A stretch of DNA of 64,000 nucleotides from Epiperipatus broadwayi (GCA_028023455.1 JAQFVV010000500.1:186001-250000), one strand, 5' to 3'. Counted from the stretch's first letter, positions 12,112 to 24,669 are shown. A program made the numbers and translations. Notes: generated by a model not told the origin, from the letters alone.

Positions 12112-12728
12112 TGTTGGATTTGGTTAGACTTACAGGTCCATTCCAAACCAACAGACACAAAAAAAAACAACTACTCAACAATCAATATGTACAATTTTAT
12201 TAGTACAAAAAGTATACACACGTTAGTTAAACAAATGAATAAATACAGTTGATAGACTTGAATGCTAAGATTAGTCGTACGGAGTATGGAACTCGCTTCC
12301 AGCTAATGATTAGCCTGTCTCGTGAGTTCTGGTAAGACTCTTCCAGCTATGTATTTAGCTTGCCTCGGGTTGGCTTTAAAGGTGGACTTGCTTCACTGTG
12401 TGGATGTCGCGATAATGACTAGATAAATACCTTTGCTGATGGTAGAGGGTTTAATGGAGAGCACATTCTATCGTTCAGGTTAACAGAAGTAATTGCTCTC
12501 TGCCTTGCCTCCAAAAGACTGACTACTGTATTTAATGGCAGATCCCCTACCTTACTGGAAACATGCAGAGTTGGTGCTTGAACCCCAGTGAAGGTTTTAA
12601 TCCCTTTGGATAGCAACTGGGTGCTAGCCAATCAGGTAAGGAATCTGGAATAGTCCACTTCTGAAGGCAGGGTCAAATGACAATTGATGAACTATTTTAC
12701 AAATAAATTAATGCTTACAATCATTACA
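12112..12728 (-). mobile_element. Candidate solo LTR (minus orientation)
   Basis: A block richer in GC than its surroundings. Read on the minus strand it can start TGTAATG near 12728 and end CCAAATCCAACA at 12112, with a polyadenylation signal AATAAA about 80 bp before that end, as in an LTR. The 71-codon minus-strand frame at 12419-12631 has no recognised domain. I found no exact short target duplication and no second copy, so the borders and the LTR call are tentative. Confidence 0.3.
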
Positions 12729-13149
12729 TATCTAATATTCTATTAACCCTAAATACTCTCCCTCTCTCTCTTCTATATTATTTTTTATTCTCTGAATTTT
12801 TGTCAATTTTTTCTTCATTGGACCAATGAATTGGGGCTGAAAATTTAGATATGTTAATTTTTATGTTTTATTTTTATTTTAATATTTCTGTTATATATAT
12901 AAAGATAGATGGATAGACAGATATAGGTATATTTAAAATATGTTCCTTTTTTTTATTTTATTTTTATTCTGATATTTCTGTTATTATATACATAGATAGA
13001 TATATGTAAAACTTCCATTCCATCACATATTTCCCAAAACATGAATAAAGACATGTGAAAAAGATACACAACAGCCAGTTTGCATGTCATGCTGAATCAG
13101 CTCTATTAAAGGTGATGCAAGTCACGGTCTCTTACATCAATTCATCATT

Positions 13150-13345
13150 TGTTGAGTATTTATCAAATTATTACAATTTGACTTTACAAGTGTCAAACTT
13201 TCAGTAAGTTCATATTTGAGTTAAGAATGATAACCTTTAACCTAATACATAATTAGTAGTAATCGTTACTGATTTATCTGAAATGGATGCATAGTGTCAA
13301 AGTTGTGAATATAAAAAGTTTCACACTTATGAATTAAATTATTAT
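13150..13345. repeat. Interspersed repeat, family T, with inverted end
   Basis: TTACAATTTGACTTTACAAG plus TGTCAAACTTT recurs at 38588-38725 and 44055-44230. Here an inverted piece (ATGGATGCATAGTGTCAAAG) faces it. Non-coding, likely an old MITE. Confidence 0.5.
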
Positions 13346-13547
13346 TAATATATTCACACACATGGATGTATTGAATACTCTAACACATACTGGGGGGGGA
13401 GGGGTGCTACTTTAAAATTATTACTATTTTTTTCTTTTATACAGCTTGATTTTGTAGGAAAAATTTATTGTTAAATATTTTTTGAATTTATTTATTGTCG
13501 ATGATGATGAAGGAGAAAGACAATGGTGATAACAGCAATAATAATAA

Positions 13548-13988
13548 ATCACTAAACATCACATGATCAACATTTCTTATGCTTGCACATAACTATTATT
13601 AAAACAGGCAAAAGTCTCCATACAGTAATGCCACTCAAGTGCAAGCCAAAGTAATCAATGGAGGCCAGAAGGCTTGTGTATAAAATCCCCATCTAGTGCC
13701 TACTCATCTAATATCCCCAGACTAGTTTTTGGCTTATGGTCTTCGTCAGTGAGGAGCCTTGGATCTGAGAGCCCTGCACCTAGATCTTATCTCCTAAGAT
13801 CTAGGTGCAGTGCTCTCAGATCCAAGGCTCCTGACTGACAAAGGCCATAAGCCAGAAACTAGTCTGGGGATATTGGATGAGTAGGTGCTAAATGGGGATT
13901 TTATGCACAAGCCTTCTGGCGTACATTGATTATTCTGACTGGCATTGAGTGGCACTACTGTATGGAGAGTTTTTCCTGTTTTAATAAT
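13548..13988. mobile_element. Foldback element R2, near-perfect palindrome with hammerhead-like arms
   Basis: The left arm (13595-13790) and right arm (about 13798-13988) are inverted copies of about 190 bp. They begin with TTAAAACAGGCAAAA and meet at ACCTAGATCT. An outer flank (CTAAACATCACATGATCA) is present only on the left. Each arm carries a hammerhead-like motif reading outward from the centre. Both are damaged: the left one (minus) has AAAAC in place of GAAAC, the right one (plus) has CTGACAA in place of CTGACGA. There is no coding capacity. DNA this palindromic would form a strong cruciform or hairpin RNA. Confidence 0.8.
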
Positions 13989-15025
13989 AATAAATCAAGT
14001 AAAAACATAGCCTTTGCTTCCTATTTTATATCTTCAAATAAGAAGCAACACCTTCAAAATAAACAATGTAATGAACAAAGTCAACAACATGTAAATCCAT
14101 TTTAATTCATCTGTAATATAAATTCATTTTTTTTCCAGACTTTCATTCCTTCAATTCAATTACACAGCTTACAATCTTATTATTGTTATTGTCTTTATAA
14201 CACATCATTGATGGCAAACCATCTAAATTCTTCCAATTTATTGATTAACTGCTGACAATTTATTACAGTTTCAATTATATCAATTTTTTTTTTCCTAAGA
14301 ATAAAGTACATTTTTAATATAAAAATAAATATTTTGTTTATATTTTTCAAATATTAACTAATTTTTTAAGAATCTTTTTTTTTTAAAAAAAAAAAAAAAC
14401 TGGTATTTTTTATCATAACCAATTAATCTTAAATGCTTTTCAAATGAAAAAAAAAAAAAAGAGGCATAACATTAAAATCAAATAAATGTTTAATTTGAAA
14501 TGTTTTAAATATCTAGCAAAATATTTAAATAATCAAGAAAAAAAAATCAGTGCATCTCTCATCATATTTCCACATGATAAATGAAAGTTGTTTGTGAAAT
14601 GCATGCACAATGAAAGAAAGGTTCAGAATTTCTGCAATGGTGAATGATTGTAATATGGTGAAGTTGAGATAAGGGATGCATTAATAAAAAAAAAGAATAT
14701 AAAAATCTGTTGACTATGTAGTTTTCGATATTATCTACTCAATGAATATAATGAGAATATGGACAATATTTATTATCAATGAAGTTTGAAAAAAGATGCA
14801 ATAGAATCTTCAAGTTGGATTTTCAAATTTCTTGATGCCAGATTGATTTGCTTGGACTTTGGGTCTAATATCTTTTGTTCAAAATTTTGTAAACTGAAGA
14901 AACGCACATGTATCACACATATGCCCATGAATAATAATTTTTAATAAATTCGTACATAGATTACAACTATTAAATATGAAATGCTTAATGTAATTTATTT
15001 CATTCACACAGCAACTGTTTTCAAA
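13989..15025. other. AT-rich intronic sequence, homopolymer runs only
   Basis: Long A and T runs, for example around 14375-14399 and 14446-14460. No gene or named repeat was recognised. Confidence 0.5.
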
Positions 15026-15330
15026 AGTATATACAATAATAATACTTCACAAGTTAAACTCCTATAATCATTTTTGATAAACTTGCAACAATACTTTCTT
15101 CTCATATCAATGCTAATTTATCAGTTGGATACAGAACAGTCGGTCTTTACCCAACCAAATGTCAATGTCTAATTTATAACTATTTAACAACAGCTAATTG
15201 GGTAATGATGAAATATTCTTTATCTAACTGATAAATTAATATTGATATGAGAAAGAGAGTATTGCTTGATAAGTTCATAAAATGATTCTATAGGAGTTCA
15301 CTTGTGAAATACTATTATCATATATACATT
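15026..15330. repeat. Foldback repeat with about 105-bp arms
   Basis: The left arm (15026-15130, containing CTCATATCAATGCTAATTTA) pairs with the right arm (15221-15330, containing ATTGATATGAGAAAGAG). A third, right-type arm follows at about 15575-15705, giving one inverted and one direct relation. Non-coding. Confidence 0.7.
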
Positions 15331-15764
15331 CAAATTTAGTTGCTCCAGGAATGTATTAGATATACTAAGCACTATATATTTAATAAAAATAATAATAATG
15401 ATGTATTTACATGTTTATTGGAATTTAAATCTTTATTATTTGAACCTGTAAAATAACTTGATAAATACTTTTAAAAATCGTCTGCTAACATAAAGTTTCA
15501 TCTCTTTCAAATATCAATATTTTATTTATTTATGATATAACAACTTGATGGTTAGGTAAAGATAGGCTATCCTTTATTTGAATGATAAATTAGCATTGTT
15601 TTGAGAAAGAGGTTATTGTTGTTAAGTTTATAAAACCATGATTTTATAGAAGTTTAACTTGGAAATATTATTAGTCTATGCATATTTAGACTTAGTTACT
15701 CCATAAATGATTTACATTTATATATATAATACTTGCCCCAACATTATTATCTATTTTTATGACA

Positions 15765-16893
15765 GAGGTCCTTGAAATTATTTATAGGCACCTTAATCAA
15801 ATAGGGATCAAGATACAATACAGGTTTGATGGTGGAATTTTTCTGGATTTATAGTATGCTGCTGATTGTGTTACTTTTGCTAGTTCAAAGACAATTTACA
15901 GAATGTTCTTAATGTTTTGAATGCAACTTATAAAGATCTCAGTTTATTAATTTTCAAAAAACTCAAGTTCTTCATCAGCCAGTTACGGAAAAAAAATCTT
16001 CAACAACTTTCAGCTTGGCTGGTTATTAACTTAAGAATATAAATCAGTTTAAATATCTTGGTAGTTTTATAAGTAGAAAGATAGATTTAGATGTTGAGAT
16101 CCAACCAGATTCCAAGGTGCAGCTGCTACTTTTAATAAATTAAAAAATAGAGCAATTTGTCATAGAGAAATAATTACTGCAACTAAGTTAACTGTATACA
16201 GAGCTATTTTACCAAACTTATTGTATGGATATAAAACTTGGACATCCTATCAATACAATATAAAGACATTAGAAAAATTTCATTTAAGGATGCTCTGTGA
16301 AATTTTAAAAATTTGAATGGCAAGACTACTAAACCAATCAATATATTTTTCAACTAAGCTGGATCGTGATACTATTGAGTTCACTATTGTAAAATCACGC
16401 CTTCTTTGGATTGGACATGTAAAACTAATAAACAATGGAAAACTTCCTAAAAGAATGTTTTATAGTGAATCTGAGGATAGGTTTCGTGGAAGGTAAATTC
16501 CATCTAAATTATAAGGATTATCTCAAAAACATTCAAAAGAAATGCAATGACAATTGTTTTCATTGGGAAAACATGGGAGAAAACAGAATTCATTGGAGAG
16601 CTATAATTAGATATGACGTTGAAATATTTCAGAAAGAAAAATTTTCTGCTGAAGAAATTAAAGGCAATATCATAAAATAACAAACAAAAAATTGGTCCAA
16701 AACGTTCTATATATGGATGTATTTATGTATCACAGATTGGTTTGTATAGTCATTGTAAAACTCATTTATAGAAAGTGGTTTTTTTTTCTCTCTCTCTCTC
16801 TCCCTCTTCTTTCTTTTCTCTCTCTCTCTCTTTTGGAATTGGAATAACCATACTCATTTTTGAGTGGCTGTTTATTATTATTATTATTATTAG
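15765..16893 (+). mobile_element. CR1/jockey-like LINE 3' fragment
   Basis: Frames that shift several times still read as the C-terminal half of a LINE reverse transcriptase: an ADC-containing remnant of the FADD region near 15855, FKYLGSFISRKIDLDVEIQ near 16050, TVYRAILPNLLYGYKTWTSY near 16190, SRLLWIGHVKLINNGKLPKR near 16400, then an open frame 16435-16680 with YKDYLKNIQKKCN and CFHWENMGENRIHWRAIIR. The 3' end holds a CT run and a (TTA)n tract, which can terminate such LINEs. Truncated at the 5' side and no longer functional. A relative of its 3' end lies at 35695-35975. Confidence 0.8.
16788..16834. repeat. (CT)n-rich tract
   Basis: Two CT runs separated by a short pyrimidine stretch, within the 3' part of the LINE fragment. 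Confidence 0.9.
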
Positions 16894-18277
16894 AACTTTC
16901 ATTCAGATTAACATGTGCATCATAAAAACTGTGTCTTGAATTTAATAAAATTGATTTGATAGGATGAATAATCAAAAAAACACCCTCACTGACATAAAAT
17001 GGATGAAAGTAAGCAGAAAACTAAGTTGGAAAACTGATTATCAATCAAAAGACTTTGATAAGTAAAAAGATTTTTTAATTCTATTGGCATACCTGTAACA
17101 TTTTCAGATTATGTACAGAATTTGCATTCATCAACATCAACAGCAGCATACACACAAAACAAAACAAAATTCTACAAGTTTGCAACATATTTTAAATTCT
17201 TTTATAAGACAATAGATGTTTGTTTGGAGAGATTTAATGTCTGTGTTGATGTGACCATAGTTAAAAAAGTATAGCATTCACGAAAAAAATTAAAATATTA
17301 GAAAACTTTATAAATTTTGTTCGAGCATAATAATTGCTTAACCAATGACTTCTCTGATATCAAAAACATTCAATATCTTTATATCACCAGATCACTAGCA
17401 CTGGCAAAATTCAGAACTATTCACAAATAACACTTCAATACAATCAACTTGCCTACCTTAATAAAAACCAAATGCAATCTCAAAAAAACAAAACAAATAC
17501 AAAACTTTCAGCTTTCTCTGACATTTTAAAAATATTCCTATATATATACATCTTTGAATCATTTTAGATCAGACCACTGAAATCAGCTAAATTTTGATAT
17601 TGCGAATATCATTTGAATAGGCATTCATTTTTAGCTTAACTTTTACAGTAATTTAAATTCTGACATTATGCATGCTAATAATCTAAAAAAAATATCTTTA
17701 AAACTTGGAATGAATTTTAAAACTTTTAAGTCTTCAAAAATAAGTACAGTTTTACATAAGAATTTTTATGATCCATTACAATAAGAACCACAGATATTGT
17801 AAATGTAACTTGGAATTTTTTGAACACAAACATTCATGACTATATACACTAATATAAAAAAAAAAAAAAGCATTGCTGGATTACAAACAAAATCTTTCAC
17901 AAAATTCCAAGAATATCTCTTATATGTGAAATCAATAGAGTGGAGAAAATAAATAAATTATTTGCAGTTCGCAATTCAAAGCTGTTGACTATGAAAATGT
18001 GGAATCAATCTAAATTATGAAAAGTTTAGACCAATGCATCACCAAAATAGTTCCTGTAAAATCTTTGTGTATATCATATAAAATAAACAAAACAAAAAAA
18101 AATATTTTTTTTAACTAAAAAAATAATTTTACAATGTTTTCCTTTTACTGTATTTATTTTTGTTAATTTCAAATAAGCACAAAAAAAAAAAATCCAAGGA
18201 AAAGATTTGTTTTCAATCTTATATATAAAAACTAAACCGTATAGATTGGAGTGTATCCAAATATATTATATATAAAA
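16894..18277. other. AT-rich intronic sequence, no gene seen
   Basis: Only short A runs and TA-rich stretches. No frame with recognisable content. Confidence 0.5.
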
Positions 18278-18405
18278 CAATCAAATAGTTTATTGCCTGG
18301 GAATTCATAAGAAGTTTAAACAAAGAAGGTGACAGTGTAGCCACAATTCATGAACCTAAAGCTTCATAGTTCATTATTTTATCACTGCATTAAACCATGC
18401 AAGGA
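18278..18405 (+). repeat. SINE-like repeat, family S, copy 2
   Basis: TTTATTGCCTGGGAATTCAT, GAAGTTTAAAC, CATGAACCTAAAGCTTCA and TATCACTGCATTAAACCATG line up in order with 6838-6962 and 47381-47544. Copies differ at many positions, so the family is old. Confidence 0.5.
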
Positions 18406-18770
18406 GTCAAATAGACAAATATATTTACATCATCTTATTCTAATTTATTTGGCACTAATCATTGATAACATATATATAAACTAGTTTTAAATATATATTA
18501 AAAAATTAATTAGACTTGCAATATATATAAAATTTCAATATATAATAGATACCACTTTGAGACTTTTTACCAATACCATATCCATATTTAAAAATTTTAT
18601 TTTCTAAGTGAAAATATTTTCAGTAATTAAGAATTCTAAATGAATATTAAAATTATAACACATCTAGCAAATATATTTATGAATATCAATTATACAAAAA
18701 AATAGATATGTAGTGAGAAACAAAGGCTGAAAAAAAAGAAGATGAAATGGGACAGACAAAAAGATTTGAC

Positions 18771-18781
18771 GGGGGGGGGGG
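18771..18781. repeat. G11 homopolymer
   Basis: Eleven consecutive G in otherwise AT-rich DNA. Confidence 0.9.
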
Positions 18782-18940
18782 ATAATTTGAGGGGAAAGGG
18801 TTCAATCAATGTTAATCATAAGTATTTTTGGTTTCTATTAGTAATCAAATAACAAGATCCATACCTTACCTATATTAATAAATATACATAACATTTAAAT
18901 CAATTACACATAAAAAATGAATTATATATTATAATTTTAC

Positions 18941-19034
18941 CTTGAAAAGGTAAATCCACTCCAACATCCATTTCTTCACTTTCTGGCCAATCAAAGGGTG
19001 ATAATGGAGGAGTTATTGAAAAATTCTCAGACAT
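18941..19034 (-). CDS. Start-codon exon of an unrecognised minus-strand gene
   Basis: A strong acceptor (TTTTTATTCTTGCAG) defines an exon from 19087 down to 18941, where the donor GTAAAATTAT follows CAAG. All three frames upstream of the ATG at 19034 carry stops, so the exon is 5' UTR plus the first 31 codons. The peptide begins MSENFSITPPLSPFDWPESE, then EMDVGVDLPFQ: acidic, Pro/Ser-rich, probably disordered, with no signal peptide or membrane segment. The A at -3 of the ATG suits initiation. The exon ends with one base of a split codon, which matches the two-base start of the exon at 6122-6236. The protein family is unknown to me. Confidence 0.6.
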
Positions 19035-19087
19035 TTTCTTTCTATTAAATGAATTGCTTTAATAGGTTCAACAAAAACCCTTATATC

Positions 19088-20159
19088 CTGCAAGAATAAA
19101 AACTGTATCAAACGCATTGTATAAATTTATTAAAATGAAAAAAATTACTAAATTTTATTATAAAAAAATATTTATAAATTAAATGAGAAGATCACAATTT
19201 TTTTTATAAAGTAATGACAACTGTTGGAAATTGAACAATTAAAAATGAATGATAATGATAAAAATTAAACTGTCCAACAGTTCATTTTCTTAGGATCTAA
19301 GATTACTCAATCAATATAAAGAATCTAGCCAAGAAACTAAATACCTGAGTAAAACTTGGCTGCAATGTGACAATAAATTTTAAAAAATCTAGAGAGTCAG
19401 AAAAATCTTTTTTTTTTTTTATTTAATCACTTATTAATGCAAAAATGATGAGAGAGGAAGAATGTTACCATGTAATGATGTGGAAAAAATATGTTTATTT
19501 TGAATAAAAAAAAATATCAATTAAAATTTATGATATAATTCTAAAATTGAGATGCTAGAATAAATTATATTCAGAATGGCAAGCAATCTGTAAACTATTT
19601 CTGACAATAATCAAATATTATCATCCAGTTGTAATATTTCATTGTCTAATTATTCTAACCTGCATCGAGGCAATAAACTTAACATTGGAAGCCAAAATTA
19701 CCAGACTAAAGCTTGTAAAGAAATAGAAAAAATAAAATGATTTTTTTTTTTTGCTATACTGTATTGTATAATTAGTTTAATATTGTAAAACCTACACCAT
19801 TATAAATTAAATCTTGATTATCAGCAACACTACATTACAAATTTAAATTTTTACTATTGAATTTATATAGTGATTATAGATATTTATAAAAATTAATCCT
19901 GTTTTTATTTTTTTTTAAATTCTTAAGACTATAATCTAAATGTTAACAAAAATGCATATAAAACATTTTTTTATTAGCTTAACAATGTATTATAAAATAA
20001 TCTATAGAGATACTAACCAGAAATAGAATCACTACGGATTTTATTAAATCCTCCAACTCTGCCAGGATAGTCATAGATTTGACAGTCATTGCTATATCTT
20101 TTGCATTTGTACACATTTATATAGTTCATTGGTTATTAAATTCCACTTATTAAGCAAAT
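19088..20159. other. Intronic AT-rich sequence, no gene seen
   Basis: Intron upstream (on the minus strand) of the start-codon exon. No further exon with convincing borders was found here. Confidence 0.45.
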
Positions 20160-20780
20160 GGGGAGAACAACTATAGATTGTTTGAAACCTGTTGATGAGA
20201 TTTCAGTAATGTTAGAACAATCAAATTCAGTTGGCTTTACTATAGAATTTGGGGGCAAAAAATGTTTGGAAAATCATGATAAGTCTATTCTTTATGACAT
20301 AACTTCGTTGAACATCCTTAAAGGAATCTTGATTTAAAATGAGTCTTAGATGATGATACTATATTTTGAGTTATTTGTACTTTCTGTGAGGTAATTTCTC
20401 TTCTGATGAAGAAATATGCAAAAAAATAGGGAGCCATTGGAAAGAAACAGATCTGAATGTACTAATATTTCATATGGTAATATTTAATTGAGTATTCAGA
20501 AGTCTGGTGAGAGCATTTTTTTCCCTAACAGAGCTAGAGTATTAACTGGTAGAGGATGCCAGTATTAATGAAGCTATCCATAATGTGCTTGCATCATAAC
20601 CCCAAGTAGTTTAGCCAGCTTTCCAGGATTATTTTTAGAAATAGCATGGAATCTATTATTGCAAAAAGTTATATTTAGATTGATCCCCTGTTTCTTAGTT
20701 GATAAGATGAGCACATTGCCTTTGTAATGGAATAAAGGAGGGAACTGAACTCTAAGATAGATCATTCTGAAAAATTGTGT
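20160..20780 (+). mobile_element. Fragment of an unidentified once-coding repeat, copy 1
   Basis: A frame from about 20177 reads LKPVDEISVMLEQSNSVGFT, then IEFGGKKCLENHDKSILYDI before stops. The same DNA, diverged and inverted, occurs at 29850-30310. Shared pieces include CAAATTCAGTTGGCTTTACT. The minus-strand frame at 20574-20765 (LLGVMMQAHYG end) lies in the same segment. It looks like a decayed transposon gene, but I cannot name the family. Confidence 0.5.
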
Positions 20781-21259
20781 ATCTATTACAACTAAATATT
20801 ATTAACAATTGTTGATTTTAGATATATTAATTTGTTATAATTTTTAGCTTACTCAAAATATTAGAAGTTAAAAAAAGATTTACAATTCTGTTTTTATTTT
20901 TTCTCATTATTTTTTATTTGCAATTATAAGAAAAACTTCAAAGGGCTAATATAGTGTACAGTCTAATTAATACTTAACCATTAAATGAAAAACAAACTAA
21001 TTTTTTTTTTATTGAAGATGAAAAATAATGTCTGCATTTATTCTTTAATTTGCAGCTATAAAAGTATATTAAATAAAACAAGAAAATAATATATTTTGCA
21101 ATAAAAAAATTAATTTTTTAACAAAAAAATATATTGATTTAAAAATAAAATGTATGAAGAAATGCAAATCCATAAGAAAAATTGATATTTATTCTTCAAT
21201 TTTTGGTCCCAATGTATAGGAAATAAAGTTAAAAAATGTATTTTGCCAACAACAAATGT
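20781..21259. other. AT-rich intronic sequence, nothing recognised
   Basis: Poly-A and poly-T stretches only. Confidence 0.5.
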
Positions 21260-21375
21260 TATTAAAACAGGCAAAACTCTCCATATAGTAGTGCCACTCT
21301 ATGAAGAGTTTTGCCTATTTTAATAACAGTTATGAGTAAGCATAAGAAATAGTGATCACGCGATGTTTAGTGGTT
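21260..21375. mobile_element. Deleted R2 foldback remnant (tips only)
   Basis: ATTAAAACAGGCAAAACTCT is followed after a few dozen bases by its inverse (AGAGTTTTGCCTATTTTAAT), then the outer flank TAAGCATAAGAAATAGTGAT. Both inner arm parts, including the hammerhead-like motifs, are gone. Confidence 0.75.
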
Positions 21376-21709
21376 TAATAACAAAAAATGTCTGAAATGA
21401 AAATAAACAAAAGATAATTCATGTATAAAATGATGACAATTGTTTTAAGCTAAAGCAATAACATAGAATTTGATACTGTAAAACAAGTCAATAAAAAAAA
21501 AATGTCCACATTTAGTATTATTTCGTGCATATTATGTGAATGGACAATCTTTTGTTTCATTTAATACACAATTCTTGTTGCAAAATATATTTTATCTTAT
21601 TTAAAATATACTTGTAGCCATAAATTCAAGAATAAATAAGGACATTTTATTTTTTATCTATTAGTTTTCTTTTGCTCAATTGAATATTATGTAGATGTAG
21701 ATAATACAC

Positions 21710-24669
21710 TGTAACGATCCGGAGAAGGCGACTTAACGTAACCTGCACTACAGGGCGCCATCTAGGCATTTGAACCTAGAAAAATTTATAAAGTAGGCAG
21801 ATACGTAAGTCAAAAAAAAAAATTTTTTTTTTTTATTTTGATTCCGGTCGTTAGCCCATGTCACTAGCTCAGTGGAATAGCAGAGATTAAATAATATAAT
21901 ATCTTATCTAATTAGATTTCAACATTAAAAAAATAAATAAAATAAGCCACTGCCAGTAATTAACATACAAACATTTATTTATGCACATATATATAAGATT
22001 TAAAATTATTTTAGTATTAGTTTTACATTTTAACATTTAACATTATTTTTAACTTTGATTTTTGACTTTAATTTACATTTAATTACTATTATATTCTAAT
22101 TTTACATTTTAATTAAGTTCGCACAGATGAATTTATGAAAGCTTGTTTATAATGTTGAATATAGATCGGTTACATAGATTTCACGGTCAAAAACATTTCA
22201 AAGTAAACATAAACGATCAAAATACAAAATTATTGATTACTGACAATTGCGGAGGGAAATTTATATGTAACCAATAGTATTCACCATAAGATACTTGCAT
22301 TGTCACCAATAACTTAAAAGACATCCGAATAAATACATTTTAGATACTCACCGTAAGGTATCATTATTTATCGAATGTCTATATATTTTGATCAAATATG
22401 AAAACCCAAAACATACTTAACCGATAACCAATCCATGCAAGCGTCTATAAACAACTTAAATTTAATGCATTTTTATTTAGGGTCAAGTATGAATAGACCA
22501 CATAGATTTGCTTTTGAAAATAAACATTCTATCCCTATTTAACCTTAGGTTAAAATTCGTAGTCAAACCGGCATCAATTCATCTGATATATCGATGTATT
22601 CAATGTAATAAAATACGGCAGCACAAAAAGTTAAGAGAAGAAATTGCTTCTCATGAGATAGGAATATTACATCTATCTGCAAAGAAGAGCAATAAAACAA
22701 AAAACTCCATAGAAAGGAACTGCGGTATCCGACTTATAATTCCTTCCATAGGCAAACGGAAGTGTGCGGCGTATGAAGCGATTCTGCCCGTAGCGAATCA
22801 ATATTACATCTACTAATCACACCAATATATCCAATCCATTGACCCAATTTAACCATGAAACAAATAACCTAAGATTACCCTCCCCTAATATAACTTTACA
22901 AATCTATACAGCCATTCACGCCCGACTTAAGTTTAACATTGATATATTTTAATTTATCGGAAAACAGAAATCATAAATAAACTTAAAGAACAAAATTAAA
23001 TAAATGGAAATGATTTTACACAAATAAATAAAAAATACATCAAATAACATTTTAACTACTTTAGTCAAATAGGAAACTAATGCAATTATTTTAAATACGA
23101 AAAGTTTTTAATTTAATGTTCATTAATTGTAAAGTTCTTACGGTTTTAAACAGTTCATCTTTATCTGTCGTTTGTAAGTTTGAACGGGAATTCCCACGCC
23201 GTCCTAAGATTGGTATCCATTTAGCCGTTGTTTTATTTATTTATTCGAAGGTTTTTAGTTCAATTGGTCCTCAATGTAGGAAACGATAGTTCATTTCTCT
23301 TTTCTTTAACAGCTGAAAGAATTGACCGTGCGTCTGTCAATTCCTTCACCTCCAAGCTCCGTACTAATACCTATAGTCACATCGTAATAATCATAATCAA
23401 TAATCACTAACTAATAATTTCCAAACTTGTCCTTTTATATTACTTTGAAAGATCGACTTAACATTACGTCATCGATGTGATGATCCTTTTCGTTGAGGTC
23501 CGATTTCCCAATGGATTTCTTTCATTGGCTATTTGTTTCTATTGTTTTCCTATCTGACCGCTGTTTTTACATTTAAATGCCCAAGGCTGGTTTACATTTA
23601 ACTAATTAACAATCATTTCCATTTCTGATTAATTAACCTGTTTTCCAAATCAAAGATATATTTAAAGATAAATTTAAAGATATAATTTTATCTCCAAATC
23701 TTTTTAAAATTTAGTTTTAAAATACCTTTTCTATTTTTAATACAGTTTTATTTTAATAATTTTTTTTTACCTGTGCGATTTAATATATACGAGTTTAAGA
23801 TGATATTTAATTTCAATTTTTAATTCTTAAAGAAAATTTTTAAATGCGAACTTTTTAATTTACTTTCATGTTTAACCTTTCAACCGCTAATTTTATTATT
23901 GGTTGTATCAGATAAAAATCAAATCTTTTAATTGGCCAACTCACAAACTGAAGACAAAGCCTATTGTTAAAACATATTCGCCTATAATATTAAATTCAAC
24001 TCAGATACGTTTATAAAAAGTATATTATTAATTTTTCAGGTTATGAAGAGAACGAAAGTTCTTTCAAAAATAAATTGCTATTTATTTATTCTAAAATATT
24101 CAATATCGGCAACATAAAAGCTATAATATAAACAAAAAGATCGACTTTTACGTTATAGAAAAGTAAATATTTCTTTTTACTACATCTTCAATATTTTTAC
24201 TTAAATCTTCAATATTTTTCGAAAATAATTTTGTTTTTTTATTATTCTCTCTGAAAATAATTTTAATTTCTCAAAATATTCTTTTATAATAATTTAAATC
24301 ATATTCGAAATGAAAATCTCAGCGTTTTTCTTTATTTTCTTTGATCAGGCAGTTTCTTTGTTCTTTCCAGCCAATCAGAATGTCTTTTTCGGCTGAGAGC
24401 ATGCTAAGAACCAATCACAAATAATGTTCCTTCTTTGTTTAGGTTTAAATGCGTTTTTTTTCTATTTTTTACTTGTAAATAAATCAGAAGATGGCACCAT
24501 CTTACAGAACTTTTAAAAACGAATTCAATACGTGTTTAACGAATATTTTCGTATAAAAACTGGCTGAGTTAGAGTGATGTCAGATGACAACGAGGAGCCT
24601 CGTAAGAGGCGGGCAAAGAGTTAATAAATATAAAAAAAAACAATGTAACGAACGTCTGTGCTCGTTACA
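21710..24669 (-). repeat. Left LTR, full length (2960 bp)
   Basis: Contains a 749-bp segment (23876-24624) missing from the right copy. Within this segment the plus strand has two CCAAT boxes (near 24372 and 24410), TATAAAA at 24552-24558 and AATAAA at 24624-24629. A 102-codon frame at 22508-22816 is shared with the right LTR. Confidence 0.75.
24577..24624 (+). other. 15-codon micro-ORF with basic motif
   Basis: ATG to TAA reads MSDDNEEPRKRRAKS, acidic then basic, beginning 19 bp after a TATAAAA box. It is present only in the full-length left LTR. Too short to call a gene. Confidence 0.2.

Noticed and set aside
16766-16975. Minus-strand ORF rich in Arg/Glu (RERERK...)
   Set aside because: Produced by the CT and TTA simple repeats in the LINE 3' end.
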